Part shown: positions 54,274-63,202 of the stretch, one piece after another
How the letters are laid out: each line of letters starts with the position of its first letter
How positions within the stretch are numbered: position 1 is the first letter of the stretch
Origin: Pseudomonas sp. MUP55
GTDB lineage: Bacteria; Pseudomonadota; Gammaproteobacteria; Pseudomonadales; Pseudomonadaceae
NCBI RefSeq assembly: GCF_034043515.1
Contig: NZ_CP138214.1
Coordinates: 1,612,001-1,676,000 of the forward strand
Direction of reading: 5' to 3'
Length of the DNA: 64,000 nucleotides
Made by a program: the position numbers and the translations under genes
Notes under the pieces: model-generated
Database searches by the model: none
Told to the model about the DNA's origin: nothing
The model's input: the letters and a program-made list of their open reading frames with translations, nothing else

Positions 54274-54873
54274 ATGTCGTCACAACCTCCATCCTCCATC
54301 GAGACCGAATTCACCGAACGCTATGACCGTGAGCATGCCAGGGTCTGCGGTGACACGCGTCCGCCTCGGCTGTTGCAGCGCCTGGGCGCGTGGCGCGATG
54401 CACGGTTGGTGCGCCATGCATTGAAGGTGGCCGGGGAGCCGGGGTTGATCCTGGACCTGGCTTGCGGCTCCGGGCGGTTCTGGCCGGTGCTGGGTGAACA
54501 CGTCAATCGGGTAATCCTGGCGTCGGACCATTCCCAGGAAATGCTCGACCATGCCCGTACCCATCATCCGGCGGCGCTGCTCAAGCGCGTCAAGACGTTT
54601 CCCGGTTCGGCATTTTCCATCGGCCTCTCGGCGAACGCGGTGGATTGCATCTTCTGCCTGGAGTTGTTTCGCCATGTGCCAAGCACCGAGGTGCGCCTGG
54701 CGTTGCTCCGTGAATTTCACCGCGTGAGTCGCGACACCGTGATTGTGTCCGTGGACTCGCGCACCCCGGTCGAGGATGAGTTTCGCCAGGCCGGCTTCAA
54801 AGTCTTGAACCGCCAGGAGTTCATGCCGGGCTCCACGCTGTGGTGTGTGTATGTCCTGCGTAAGAAGGGATAA
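54274..54873 (+). CDS. Class I SAM-dependent methyltransferase
   Basis: The 199-aa protein has motif I LILDLACGSGRFWPVL, an acidic motif II region (VILASDHSQEML) and FSIGLSANAVDCIFCLEL at motif IV. The substrate is unknown. It stands alone between pheC-like and rnd. Confidence 0.82.
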   Translation: MSSQPPSSIETEFTERYDREHARVCGDTRPPRLLQRLGAWRDARLVRHALKVAGEPGLILDLACGSGRFWPVLGEHVNRVILASDHSQEMLDHARTHHPAALLKRVKTFPGSAFSIGLSANAVDCIFCLELFRHVPSTEVRLALLREFHRVSRDTVIVSVDSRTPVEDEFRQAGFKVLNRQEFMPGSTLWCVYVLRKKG

Positions 54874-54995
54874 CTCCCGCTTGTCGGACTATTCTTCATC
54901 TCCTGTCTGAGTTTTCATGGTTGCCTGTGCACTGCGGATGCTCGCAAGTCCCTTTCGCGATATATACTGCGCGCCATTCTTCAAGGGAGAGCCGT

Positions 54996-56129
54996 GTGGC
55001 CATCGATATTCACTGGATCTGCGACAACGATAGCCTCGGCCAGCATTGCGCCCAATGGCAGCAGTTGCCATTCGTCGCCCTCGACACCGAATTCATGCGG
55101 GTCGACACCTTCTATCCCATTGCCGGGCTGATCCAGATCGGTGATGGCGTACGCGCTTACCTGATCGATCCCCTGACCATCGACAACTGGCAACCCTTGG
55201 CCGCCTTGCTGGAAAATCCAGCGGTGATCAAGGTGGTGCATGCCTGCAGCGAAGACCTGGAAGTGCTGTTGCGCCTGACCGGCAGCCTGCCGGTGCCGTT
55301 GTTCGACACCCAATTGGCCGCGGCTTACCTGAACCTGGGTTTCTCCATGGGTTATTCGCGCCTGGTGCAAGCGGTGCTCGACATCGACTTGCCCAAGGGC
55401 GAGACGCGCTCGGACTGGCTGCAGCGGCCCTTGTCCGAAACCCAGGTGAGTTACGCCGCCGAAGACGCCGTGCACCTGGCCGAGGTGTACATCCGCCTGC
55501 GCCCGCGTTTGTCGGATGACAAGTACGCCTGGGTGCTGGAAGACGGTGCCGAACTGGTGGCCAACCTGCGTCGCGAAGTCGACCCGTACGAGGTGTACCG
55601 CGACGCCAAGCTGGCCTGGAAACTCTCCCGCGCCCAACTCGCCGTACTGCGTGAACTGTGCGCCTGGCGCGAGCAGCAAGCCCGTGCCCGTGACCTGCCG
55701 CGCAACCGCATCATCCGTGAACACTCGTTATGGCCCCTGGCCAAATCCCAGCCGGATAACCTCGCCGCCCTGGGCAAGATCGAAGACATGCACCCGCGCA
55801 CCGTGCGTCAGGACGGCCAGTTCCTGCTCGACCTGATCAAGCGCGCGGGCAGCGTGCCCATGGACCAATGGCCACCTGCGGTGCCTGAACCGCTGCCGGT
55901 CGACGCCGCTGCGCTGATCAAGCAACTGCGCGCCCTGGGCCAGGCCGAAGCCGAGCGCCTGGACATGGCGCCGGAACTGATGCTGCGCAAGAAAACCCTC
56001 GAAGCCCTGGTTAAAAGCGGCTATCCCGATGGGCCTTACCAATTGCCAGACTCGCTGCGTGGCTGGCGCCGCGAGTTGATGGGCCAGGCACTGCTCGACA
56101 GCCTGGCCACTGCCGGAGAACAGCCTTGA
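54996..56129 (+). CDS. rnd: Ribonuclease D
   Basis: The 377-aa enzyme has the DEDD exonuclease domain (D30 and E32 in [10 protein letters not shown]; later [13 protein letters not shown] and [10 protein letters not shown]) and an HRDC domain ([26 protein letters not shown]). It trims tRNA 3' ends. GTG 54996 follows GGGAGA and gives the family start. The stop overlaps ycgL by TTGA. Confidence 0.92.
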   Translation: MAIDIHWICDNDSLGQHCAQWQQLPFVALDTEFMRVDTFYPIAGLIQIGDGVRAYLIDPLTIDNWQPLAALLENPAVIKVVHACSEDLEVLLRLTGSLPVPLFDTQLAAAYLNLGFSMGYSRLVQAVLDIDLPKGETRSDWLQRPLSETQVSYAAEDAVHLAEVYIRLRPRLSDDKYAWVLEDGAELVANLRREVDPYEVYRDAKLAWKLSRAQLAVLRELCAWREQQARARDLPRNRIIREHSLWPLAKSQPDNLAALGKIEDMHPRTVRQDGQFLLDLIKRAGSVPMDQWPPAVPEPLPVDAAALIKQLRALGQAEAERLDMAPELMLRKKTLEALVKSGYPDGPYQLPDSLRGWRRELMGQALLDSLATAGEQP

Positions 56130-56419
56130 AACGTATTTGCTCCATTTATCGCAGCTTGAAAAAAGACGGCATGTACCTCTACGTCCTCAAAAGTGATGCC
56201 TTGGAGCGGGTGCCGGAGCCGCTGATGGCTGCCTTCGGCAAGCCGCATCATGCGTTCGACATGGTGCTGACACCGGAGCGCAAGCTGTCGCGCGAAGACA
56301 TCGCCGTGGTCCTGGAAAACCTCGACAAGCAGGGCTACCACCTGCAAATGCCACCGGCCGAGGACGAGTACATCGAACACTTGCCCGAAGAGCTGCTGCG
56401 CCGCAACGACCCGATGTGA
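56126..56419 (+). CDS. ycgL: YcgL-family protein
   Basis: The 97-aa protein starts at TTG 56126 overlapping the rnd stop (TTGA), so translation is probably coupled. It has the YcgL opening [19 protein letters not shown]. Function is unknown. The rnd-ycgL pair is common in pseudomonads. Confidence 0.87.
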   Translation: MKRICSIYRSLKKDGMYLYVLKSDALERVPEPLMAAFGKPHHAFDMVLTPERKLSREDIAVVLENLDKQGYHLQMPPAEDEYIEHLPEELLRRNDPM

Positions 56420-56527
56420 TCGGTGGGTGCCCGGTGCCGGGCACAGTCTTCAACGCAATCGTAATGAGTTGGCGGTGGCCGTAAGGATGCGGGCGGCCGT
56501 CTGCACTGTTTTTGAAAGGTTTGAACC

Positions 56528-57460
56528 ATGCGTGTTCTGATTGCTGAACAGGATCACCCGCTCTACGCCCAACTGCTTCGCGAAGCCGCGCCGGACCTTG
56601 AGGTGCTGACCAGCGGCGACTCGGCCGAACTGTCGCGCCTGGCCGCCGATTGCCCGGTGTGGCTGGGGCAGCCGGACCTGCTGGCAACGCTGTTGCGCCA
56701 GGGCCATCACCCGCAATGGTTGCAATCGACCTGGGCCGGCATTACACCGCTGCTGGCCGAAGGCCTGCCGCGTGATTATCGCCTGACCCGCGCGGTCGGC
56801 ATCTTTGGCCAGGTCATGGCCGAATTCGTCCTGACCTACATGCTCGGTCACGAGCGTGAAGTGCTGGCCCGGCTGGTCAGCCAGGTCGAGCGCAAGTGGG
56901 ACAACCGCATGGGCCAGAGCCTGGCGGGGCGCAAGGTGCTGGTGGTGGGTACCGGCGATATTGGCCAGAGTGTGGCGCAGTTTCTGCTGCCGTTTGGCGT
57001 GAAGCTGTACGGCATTGCCAGCACCGCTCGCGAGCAGGCGCCATTTATCGAAGTTGCCGGGCTCGACCAATTGGGCCGGCTGGTGGGCGAGGTGGATTAT
57101 GTGGTCAACCTGCTGCCCAACACGCCGGAAACCCACGATCTGTACGACGCCGCGCTGTTCAAGCAATTCAAGCCGACCGGGTTGTTTATCAACGTCGGGC
57201 GCGGCGTGGCGGTGGTCGATGCCGACTTGGTCGAGGCGCTGAAAGAAGGGCACCTGGCCGGTGCGGTGATCGACGTATGCCGCCAGGAGCCGCTGCCGCA
57301 GCGTCACCCGTTCTGGACCGCGTGGGGCTTGCTGTTGACAGGGCACAGCTCGGCGCCGACCTCGCCGTCGATGATGGTGGAGCTGTTCGTGCAGAACGTG
57401 CGTGCGTACCAGGCCAAGCAAGCGCTGCGCGGCGAAGTGGATTTCGCACGCGGCTACTGA
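56528..57460 (+). CDS. D-2-hydroxyacid dehydrogenase (GhrA-like)
   Basis: The 310-aa protein is a D-isomer-specific 2-hydroxyacid dehydrogenase: NAD(P) motif GTGDIG at residues 141-146, catalytic Arg in NVGRGVAVVD, Glu in VCRQEPLP, His in TGHSSAPT. The short N-terminal half lacks the usual full catalytic loop size, like the GhrA glyoxylate/hydroxypyruvate reductases. A GGTTTGAACC sequence precedes the ATG. Confidence 0.87.
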   Translation: MRVLIAEQDHPLYAQLLREAAPDLEVLTSGDSAELSRLAADCPVWLGQPDLLATLLRQGHHPQWLQSTWAGITPLLAEGLPRDYRLTRAVGIFGQVMAEFVLTYMLGHEREVLARLVSQVERKWDNRMGQSLAGRKVLVVGTGDIGQSVAQFLLPFGVKLYGIASTAREQAPFIEVAGLDQLGRLVGEVDYVVNLLPNTPETHDLYDAALFKQFKPTGLFINVGRGVAVVDADLVEALKEGHLAGAVIDVCRQEPLPQRHPFWTAWGLLLTGHSSAPTSPSMMVELFVQNVRAYQAKQALRGEVDFARGY

Positions 57461-57477
57461 ACCACCGCAGTACAGAG

Positions 57478-57567
57478 TGTGGGAGGGGGCTTGCCCCCGA
57501 TAGCAGTGTGTCAGTCAATGCATAAGTTGGCTGATCCACCGCAATCGGGGGCAAGCCCCCTCCCACA
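57478..57567. repeat. REP doublet (GTGGGAGGGGGCTTGCCCCC family), copy 2
   Basis: TGTGGGAGGGGGCTTGCCCC on the left and an inverted copy ending CCCCTCCCACA on the right, about 40 bases apart, between two convergent genes. Confidence 0.85.
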
Positions 57568-57585
57568 TGGGTTCTGCGCATAACT

Positions 57586-58170
57586 TCAGAGAGTGAAGTC
57601 GCCTTCCGAGACCAGCTCGCTCAGCGGCTTGCGCGGGCTCGGCACCTCGCGGCCCTGCAGGTACTCCGGCAGGGTCGACTTGTCGCCCAGCTTGCCGATG
57701 GCCACGGCGGCATGCAGTGCATAACCTTGCGGAATCTTCAGCTCTTTGCGGGTCAGTTCCTGATCGAAGCCGGCCATGCCGTGGGTGTGCCAGCCGCTCA
57801 GGCTCGCTTGCAGCGCCAGGTGGCCCCACGCCGAGCCGGTGTCGAAGGTGTGCCACAGGGCAGGGGTTTCTTCCGTGGCGCCGGGGGCGATGAAGTCGGT
57901 TTTCGAGGCGATGATCACCAGCGCCGACGCATGCTGCGCCCAGCCCCGATTGAACTCGTTCAGCAGGCCCAGAAAACGCTCCCAATCCGGCGTATCGCGA
58001 CGGGCGTAGAGAAAGCGCCACGGCTGCGAGTTGTAAGCCGAAGGTGCCCAGCGCGCAGCTTCGAAGAAGCTCAGCAAGGTGTCCCGGGAGATGTTCTCGC
58101 CGGTAAAGGCGCGAGGCGACCAGCGGTCGGTGAACTGGGTATGGATCGGATAGTCGGCAACACGTGTCAT
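57586..58170 (-). CDS. Nitroreductase-family oxidoreductase
   Basis: The 194-aa FMN-type protein has the nitroreductase opening FTDRWSPRAFTGENISRDTLLSFFEAARWAPSAYNSQPWRF, where the R and SAYNSQPW contact FMN, and GHLALQASLSGWHTHGMAGFD further on. It reduces nitro, quinone or enone substrates with NAD(P)H; the substrate is unknown. ATG 58170 follows AGGAAC. Confidence 0.88.
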   Translation of the reverse strand: MTRVADYPIHTQFTDRWSPRAFTGENISRDTLLSFFEAARWAPSAYNSQPWRFLYARRDTPDWERFLGLLNEFNRGWAQHASALVIIASKTDFIAPGATEETPALWHTFDTGSAWGHLALQASLSGWHTHGMAGFDQELTRKELKIPQGYALHAAVAIGKLGDKSTLPEYLQGREVPSPRKPLSELVSEGDFTL

Positions 58171-58323
58171 AAGCAGTTCCTGATCGTCAATTCGGCGCAC
58201 AAAGCTACTGCGCCGCCACTAGGCTGACAAGTGTTGTTACACCGCCAGTCGTAAGCGCTTGGCCCCGGAAGCCTTGGGCACTAGACTGGCGGCCTTTTCA
58301 CCTACCGATACTGATGCAGAGCC

Positions 58324-58773
58324 ATGGCCGCCAAAGTCGAACCTTTCTGGATACGCAAAACCCTCGAACACCTCGACCAGGAGGAATGGGAGTCGTTGTG
58401 CGACGGTTGTGGCCTGTGCTGCCTGCAAAAGCTTGAGGATGAAGACGACAACAGCGTCTATTACACACGCATCGCCTGCAAACTGCTGGATTTGAAAACC
58501 TGCCAGTGCACCGACTATCCCAATCGTCGCGCGTCGGTGCCGGACTGTATCCAGCTCACGCCGGGGCAGGCCGACCAGTTCAAATGGCTGCCGCCCACCT
58601 GCGGCTACCGTCTGGTCAGCGAGCGCAAGGATTTGCCACTGTGGCACCACCTGGTCTGCGGCGACCGCGATGCCGTGCACCACGAACGCATTTCCCAGTC
58701 CGGGCGCATGCTCAGTGAAGGCAGCGTGCCAGAGGACGACTGGGAGGATTACCTGATCTTCCGTGCGGGTTGA
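58324..58773 (+). CDS. YcgN-family cysteine-cluster protein
   Basis: The 149-aa protein has the CxxCxxCC cluster of the YkgJ/YcgN family ([12 protein letters not shown]) and a second set ([21 protein letters not shown]). It may bind an iron-sulfur or zinc cluster. The role is unknown. The next gene starts 13 bases after its stop. Confidence 0.88.
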   Translation: MAAKVEPFWIRKTLEHLDQEEWESLCDGCGLCCLQKLEDEDDNSVYYTRIACKLLDLKTCQCTDYPNRRASVPDCIQLTPGQADQFKWLPPTCGYRLVSERKDLPLWHHLVCGDRDAVHHERISQSGRMLSEGSVPEDDWEDYLIFRAG

Positions 58774-58786
58774 ACAAGGAGTGGGT

Positions 58787-60007
58787 ATGAGAGTGGGATG
58801 CAAGCTGGCGACCTGTGCCCTGTTGGTAGGGCTAAGCATGCCGGCATGGAGCGCCAGGAAAGTCGACCTGGATTACCACGTCAAACTCCTGCCCCAGAGC
58901 GATCAGGCCGAAGTGCGCGTGAGCCTGTCCCAGGGTTCTGCGGTGCGCAGCCTGGATTTTGACCTAGGCCGCGACGGCGACTACAGCGACTTCAAGGCCG
59001 ATGGGCAATGGAAGGTCAGTGGTCATCGTGGTCATTGGCAACCCAGCGCCGACAAGGCCAGCCTGAGCTACCGCGTACGCCTGACCCACGCGCACAAGCC
59101 GGGCCTCTATGAGGCGCGGATGACCCCGGGCTGGGCGCTGTTTCGTGGCGATGACCTGGTGCCCACCGCACGGCTGGACCAGCAGGACGGCGTCGAGCTG
59201 GTCTCGCGCCTGATGTTCGAACTGCCGCCGGGTTGGAAAAGCATCGAGACCGCCTGGCCGCGTATCGGCAAGAACCGATTCCGCATCGACAACGTGTCCC
59301 GCCTGTTCGACCGCCCCACCGGCTGGATGCTCGCGGGCAACCTGGGCAGCCGCCGCATGCGCCTGGGGGAAACCGATGTTACCGTGACCTCGCCCAAGGG
59401 CCAGGGCATGCGACGCATGGATGTGCTGACGCTGCTGACCTTCGTCTGGCCGCAAGTGGAAGCCGCCTTCCCGCGCCACCCGGCTAAATTGCTGGTAGTG
59501 GGCGCCAGCGATCCAATGCGCCGTGGCGCATTTGCCGCGCGTGACTCGATCTACCTCAACAGCCGCACGCCGCTGGTCAGCGAAGACGGCAGCAGCCCGT
59601 TGATCCGCGAAGTGGTACAGGCCATCGCCCGCTTCAATGACCACGACACCAGTGACTGGATCAGCGAAGGCCTGGCCGAGTATTACGCCATCGAGCTGGT
59701 ACGCCGCGCCGGAGGGATCACCGATGAGCGGTATCAGGCGATACAGGCGCGCTTGGCCAGGGAGGGCAAGGACGTGACCAGCCTGCGCGGGGACCACGTC
59801 AGCGGCGCCACGCTGTCACGGGCGGTGGTGGTGTTGCAGGAACTGGACCGGGAAATCCGCGTGAAAACCCACAACAAGCGCTCGCTGGATGACCTGGCTC
59901 AAGCGGTGATGCGTGACGACAGCATCACGACAACAGCGTTTGTGCAGTTGGCCGAGAACATCATCGGCGAGTCATCGGTGGTACTCGACAGCAAGTTGCT
60001 ACGCTGA
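58787..60007 (+). CDS. Secreted gluzincin-like protein lacking the zinc histidines
   Basis: The 406-aa precursor has a signal peptide (cleaved near PAWSA), a beta-rich N-terminal half, and a C-terminal helical half resembling M1/M61 gluzincin peptidases. Where HExxH is expected, residues 274-278 read R-E-V-V-Q, yet the following W291-I-S-E294-G helix resembles the third ligand region (WxxEG). It therefore looks like a non-enzymatic descendant. Start at 58787 follows AAGGAG. Function unknown. Confidence 0.7.
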   Translation: MRVGCKLATCALLVGLSMPAWSARKVDLDYHVKLLPQSDQAEVRVSLSQGSAVRSLDFDLGRDGDYSDFKADGQWKVSGHRGHWQPSADKASLSYRVRLTHAHKPGLYEARMTPGWALFRGDDLVPTARLDQQDGVELVSRLMFELPPGWKSIETAWPRIGKNRFRIDNVSRLFDRPTGWMLAGNLGSRRMRLGETDVTVTSPKGQGMRRMDVLTLLTFVWPQVEAAFPRHPAKLLVVGASDPMRRGAFAARDSIYLNSRTPLVSEDGSSPLIREVVQAIARFNDHDTSDWISEGLAEYYAIELVRRAGGITDERYQAIQARLAREGKDVTSLRGDHVSGATLSRAVVVLQELDREIRVKTHNKRSLDDLAQAVMRDDSITTTAFVQLAENIIGESSVVLDSKLLR

Positions 60008-60032
60008 GCCCCAGGCCCTGCACAAAGCAAAA

Positions 60033-60121
60033 TGTGGGAGGGGGCTTGCTCCCGATAGCGGTGGGTCAGCTGGAAATAGGCTGACTGACACTCTGCTATC
60101 GGGGGCAAGCCCCCTCCCACA
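60033..60121. repeat. REP doublet (GTGGGAGGGGGCTTGCCCCC family), copy 3
   Basis: TGTGGGAGGGGGCTTGCTCC on the left and an inverted unit ending GGGCAAGCCCCCTCCCACA on the right. It lies between two convergent genes. Confidence 0.85.
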
Positions 60122-60129
60122 TTTTTGGA

Positions 60130-60480
60130 TCAGCCTGTGGTTTTAACGGCCTTCTCAGCCGCCACTTCGGCCTTGGTCTTCAGGTTTTTCAGTTCCGCGC
60201 CGGCCTGCTCGATCTTCGTGCGCACGCTGTTCATTTCCTGGCGACCGTGCTCCAGCTTGTCCTTCATCGAGCAGTGCCCGGTGAAACCACGGACCAGCGC
60301 CATGCCGCCGATTGCCACTTGAATCAGTCCGAAAAGCCCGCCACGACGCAGGCCTTTGCCGGCCATTATCGCCCCACCGGCCACCGAGCCGATGCGTTCC
60401 CAGCCGTGCACATTCTGTGTGCGTAAGGCTGCAGGCTGCTGATGTTCGATGATAGGTCGCAGGTTTTGGCTGTCGCTCAT
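60130..60480 (-). CDS. DUF2892-like membrane protein, 116 aa
   Basis: The protein has a glycine-rich pair of hydrophobic segments at about residues 30-70 (SVAGGAIMAGKGLRRGGLFGLIQVAIGGMALVRGF) typical of the YgaP-like DUF2892 domain, followed by a charged coiled-coil tail. ATG 60480 follows GGAGACGG. Function unknown. Confidence 0.65.
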   Translation of the reverse strand: MSDSQNLRPIIEHQQPAALRTQNVHGWERIGSVAGGAIMAGKGLRRGGLFGLIQVAIGGMALVRGFTGHCSMKDKLEHGRQEMNSVRTKIEQAGAELKNLKTKAEVAAEKAVKTTG

Positions 60481-60550
60481 GATCCGTCTCCAACAAAGGG
60501 GCAAGTGTAAGTAGCTGACTGTTCCCCAGCGCCGGATGTTCCCGGTATTT

Positions 60551-61018
60551 TCAGTATTTGGGGCCCGAGCGGGTGTTGTTGCCCTTGGCCAGGCGGTCGT
60601 AGAGCACCACGTTGACGGTGGCGGCGAGGTTCATGCAGCCGGTGGTCGGAATGTAGACCACGTCTTCGCACCAGTCGCGGATCTCTTTATCCAGCGAGCC
60701 GTCTTCCGGGCCGAAGATATACAGCGCGCGGTCGGGATGCGTGTACTCGGGCAGCGGACGGGCGCCTTCCACCAGCTCCACCGCGACGGGGATGCAGCCC
60801 AGGGGCAGGATTTTCTTCAGGTCATCAATGCCGATCAGCGGAATATCGTGATGAACCTTCTTGGTGTCGGTGATGAAATCCCGCGCGCGCTCGTAACGCA
60901 CCCCGGTGTAGAACACCGAAGCCACGCCGTAGCAGCCGGCGGCGCGCATCACCGAACCGACGTTTTCAGGGGATTTGGGGTTGTACAGACCGATGCAGCT
61001 GTAGCGTTTATTGCCCAC
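60551..61018 (-). CDS. SpoU/TrmH-family RNA 2'-O-methyltransferase
   Basis: The 155-aa protein consists of the SPOUT knot: motif 1 NVGSVMRAAGCYG, motif 2 LYIFGPEDGSLDKEI and motif 3 MNLAATVNVVLYDRL. It should methylate the ribose of a tRNA or rRNA. Its target is not clear; size is like TrmL but the sequence differs from it. Confidence 0.88.
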   Translation of the reverse strand: MGNKRYSCIGLYNPKSPENVGSVMRAAGCYGVASVFYTGVRYERARDFITDTKKVHHDIPLIGIDDLKKILPLGCIPVAVELVEGARPLPEYTHPDRALYIFGPEDGSLDKEIRDWCEDVVYIPTTGCMNLAATVNVVLYDRLAKGNNTRSGPKY

Positions 61019-61088
61019 GGGGAAAGGTGCCTTGGAGAAAAACCGCGATTATACGGCCTTGGGGCATCGTGGTGCTGGGGCGATCGCT

Positions 61089-61159
61089 ATCGGGAGCAAG
61101 CCCCCTCCCACATTTGACTGTGTTCACAATCATAATGTGGGAGGGGGCTTGCCCCCGAT
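61089..61159. repeat. REP pair in outward orientation (GTGGGAGGGGGCTTGCCCCC family)
   Basis: Here ATCGGGAGCAAGCCCCCTCC(CACA) comes first and TGTGGGAGGGGGCTTGCCCC second, the reverse order of the doublets at 43280, 57478 and 60033. The two units are 23 bases apart. Confidence 0.8.
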
Positions 61160-61184
61160 GAGGCCAGAACAGGCAACAAAATCC

Positions 61185-61559
61185 TCAGTCGTCCTTCTTC
61201 ATCAACCCCGCCAACGCCGCAAACGGGTTGTGCGTGGCCTTGGCAATCGTCGGGCTGCTGGTGGAGCCTTCACCGAAATACTGCTGGTCGGTATAGCGCG
61301 AGTGCTCGTTGTCATGGCAGTACAGGCAGAGCAGCTCCCAGTTGGAACCGTCCTGGGGGTTGTCGTCATGATTGTGGTTGCGATGATGCACGGTCAGTTC
61401 GCTCAGGCGCTTGCCGGCGAATTCACGGGCGCAGCGGCCGCACACGTGGGGGTACATTTTCAGGGCTTTGTCGCGGTAGCCCATTTCCCGGTCGCGCTGG
61501 GCATCGGCGAGAATGCGGTCCAGCTTGGCGGTGTGAGAGGGCGGGTTGGTCGAGCTCAT
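61185..61559 (-). CDS. HNH nuclease of the YajD family
   Basis: The 124-aa protein has an HNH fold with two CxxC zinc-knuckle pairs (CGRC and CLYC) around the catalytic HHRNHNHDDNPQDGSN. YajD proteins are predicted endonucleases of unknown role. The second of two adjacent ATGs (61559) is preferred because AGGAG is 6 bases before it but only 3 before the first. Confidence 0.85.
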   Translation of the reverse strand: MSSTNPPSHTAKLDRILADAQRDREMGYRDKALKMYPHVCGRCAREFAGKRLSELTVHHRNHNHDDNPQDGSNWELLCLYCHDNEHSRYTDQQYFGEGSTSSPTIAKATHNPFAALAGLMKKDD

Positions 61560-61618
61560 CATGGCTCCTGGCTATTGGGTGGTCACGGACAGGTTGATTC
61601 TAGCTAATCACAGCGCAA

Positions 61619-62305
61619 TTAGCCCTTGAGCTTTTCCGCAATCCAGATGGTGTGCCGCGTGCCTTTGTTGCCATGGGCAAACACCTGCACTTCTTCGGCC
61701 TTGAAACCGGCCTTGCGCAGTTTGTCGCTGAACAGTTTGTCGGCGCTGGCCGACCACACGGCCAGTACGCCCTTCGGGCGCAGGGCCTTGGCACACGCGG
61801 CCAGGCCACCGGCCGAATACAGCCAGCTGTTGGCCTTCTGCGTGAGGCCTTCGGGGCCGTTGTCCACATCGAGCATGATCGCATCGAACCCCTGGGGTTC
61901 GGCCTGCAGCACCTTGGCCACATCCTCCAGGCGGATCACCGTGCGCGGGTCAAGCAAGGGACGGCCGGACTTCTCGCCCAGCGGTCCACGGTTCCACTCC
62001 ACCACACCCGGCACCAGTTCGGCGACAACCACTTCAGCGCTCTTGCCCAAGTGCTTGAGCGCCGAAGCCAGGGTAAACCCCATGCCCAAACCACCGATCA
62101 GCACCCGCGAGTTCGGGCGCCCGGCGACTTTACGGCAGGGAATTTCCGCCAGGGCGTCTTCGGAACCGTGCATGCGCGTGTTCATCAACTGACCACCGTC
62201 ACCGCCCTGGATCTTGATGACGAAATCTTCGCCGTATTCGAACAGGCACAAGGCACCGCCGTTATCGGGGATCGGAGTGGTGTCCAGCAGAATGAAACGT
62301 TTCAT
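61619..62305 (-). CDS. Spermidine synthase-like methyltransferase-fold protein
   Basis: The 228-aa protein has the polyamine-synthase-type Rossmann motif VLIGGLGMGFTLASALKHL and the acidic nucleotide-binding loop AEVVVAELVPGVVEWNRG, with MLDVDNGPEG near the active site. The N-terminal beta domain of true spermidine synthase is short, so the substrate is uncertain. ATG 62305 is chosen over 62359 by the family start. Confidence 0.75.
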   Translation of the reverse strand: MKRFILLDTTPIPDNGGALCLFEYGEDFVIKIQGGDGGQLMNTRMHGSEDALAEIPCRKVAGRPNSRVLIGGLGMGFTLASALKHLGKSAEVVVAELVPGVVEWNRGPLGEKSGRPLLDPRTVIRLEDVAKVLQAEPQGFDAIMLDVDNGPEGLTQKANSWLYSAGGLAACAKALRPKGVLAVWSASADKLFSDKLRKAGFKAEEVQVFAHGNKGTRHTIWIAEKLKG

Positions 62306-62383
62306 GGAAATCTCATTGGGAAGGGCATTCTTGCGCGGTTGGGAGTAGCCTTGTGACATTCCGGTCAGGCCATGGAGCCATCG

Positions 62384-62662
62384 ATGAAGTGCAGCATTCT
62401 AACGGTCATTGTGCTTGGCGCGCTCACATTGGGTGCGGCGCAGGCGCAGGAGTTGCAAACCGTGCCGGTCGCACCTGCGCCAACCCCCGGCGCGCCGGGG
62501 ACGCCAACGCCCACGTTGTACCCGCAGGTCACGCCGCCCGTGGTGCCTAAAACCAACGGCTCGCCGCCCCTGGCGCCCATCGTGCTGCCGACGCCGCCAA
62601 AGGACCAGACCGTCCCAGGCTTGCAGCAGAACGACAACAAGCCGAAGACCCCAGGCGGTTAA
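62384..62662 (+). CDS. Small proline-rich secreted protein, 92 aa
   Basis: The precursor has a signal peptide (cleaved after LGAAQA) and a mature part made almost entirely of Pro, Thr and Val repeats (APAPTPGAPGTPTPT, TPPVVPK). GGAG precedes ATG 62384. It could be a wall- or periplasm-spanning linker peptide. Function unknown. The last bases overlap the convergent gene. Confidence 0.6.
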   Translation: MKCSILTVIVLGALTLGAAQAQELQTVPVAPAPTPGAPGTPTPTLYPQVTPPVVPKTNGSPPLAPIVLPTPPKDQTVPGLQQNDNKPKTPGG

Positions 62663-63132
62663 AACTGTTGCGACAGCAGTTGCCCGTCCGCCATGCGCAA
62701 GCGCTTGGACAGGGCGATGGCAATCGCACGGATGATCTTGGCCGCCACCCTGGGCGCTTCGTTGAGCATTTTTTCCAGCGCGTCCTTGCCCAGGTTCAGC
62801 AGTACACAGTCGGTGGCCGCAACGCAGCTGGCCGAGCGCCGTTCACCGTCGAGCACGGCCATTTCGCCAAAGGCCCTACCGCTGCGCAAGGTGGCGATGG
62901 TCAGGCGTTCGCCGGTGTGGTTGGTCTTCTGCACCGCCACCTGGCCGCTGTGGAGGATGCACATGAAGGTGCCCGCATCGCCTTCCAGGAAAATCACCTC
63001 ATCCTGAGCAATGCTGCTGATATTGAAATAGCCAGCGGCGATATGAAAATCTTCCGGCAGCAGCGGGTCGAACAGGCCGCAGTCCATCAGCATGTCGCGG
63101 ATTTCATCGTTAAGCAGAGTGGGTTGTGACAT
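62659..63132 (-). CDS. Cyclic-nucleotide-binding domain protein
   Basis: The 157-aa protein is a single cNMP-binding (CAP-like) domain with the phosphate-binding cassette FGEMAVLDGERRSAS and preceding strands (VIFLEGDAGTFMCILHSGQVAV). No HTH or other output domain follows. It may act as a cAMP-responsive adaptor. It is upstream of, and separated from, the oligopeptidase gene. Confidence 0.88.
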   Translation of the reverse strand: MSQPTLLNDEIRDMLMDCGLFDPLLPEDFHIAAGYFNISSIAQDEVIFLEGDAGTFMCILHSGQVAVQKTNHTGERLTIATLRSGRAFGEMAVLDGERRSASCVAATDCVLLNLGKDALEKMLNEAPRVAAKIIRAIAIALSKRLRMADGQLLSQQF

Positions 63133-63202
63133 AGCGGCAATCTTGATCCATCAATCCGGTAGGCGGTCCTGTGTTCAGACGGGACCGCCTCACACTAAGT
63201 TC

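Noticed and set aside
56427..56444. Palindrome GTGCCCGG/CCGGGCAC after ycgL as terminator
   Set aside because: It has no T-tract, and the next gene on the same strand follows; it may be a hairpin but I do not call it a terminator.
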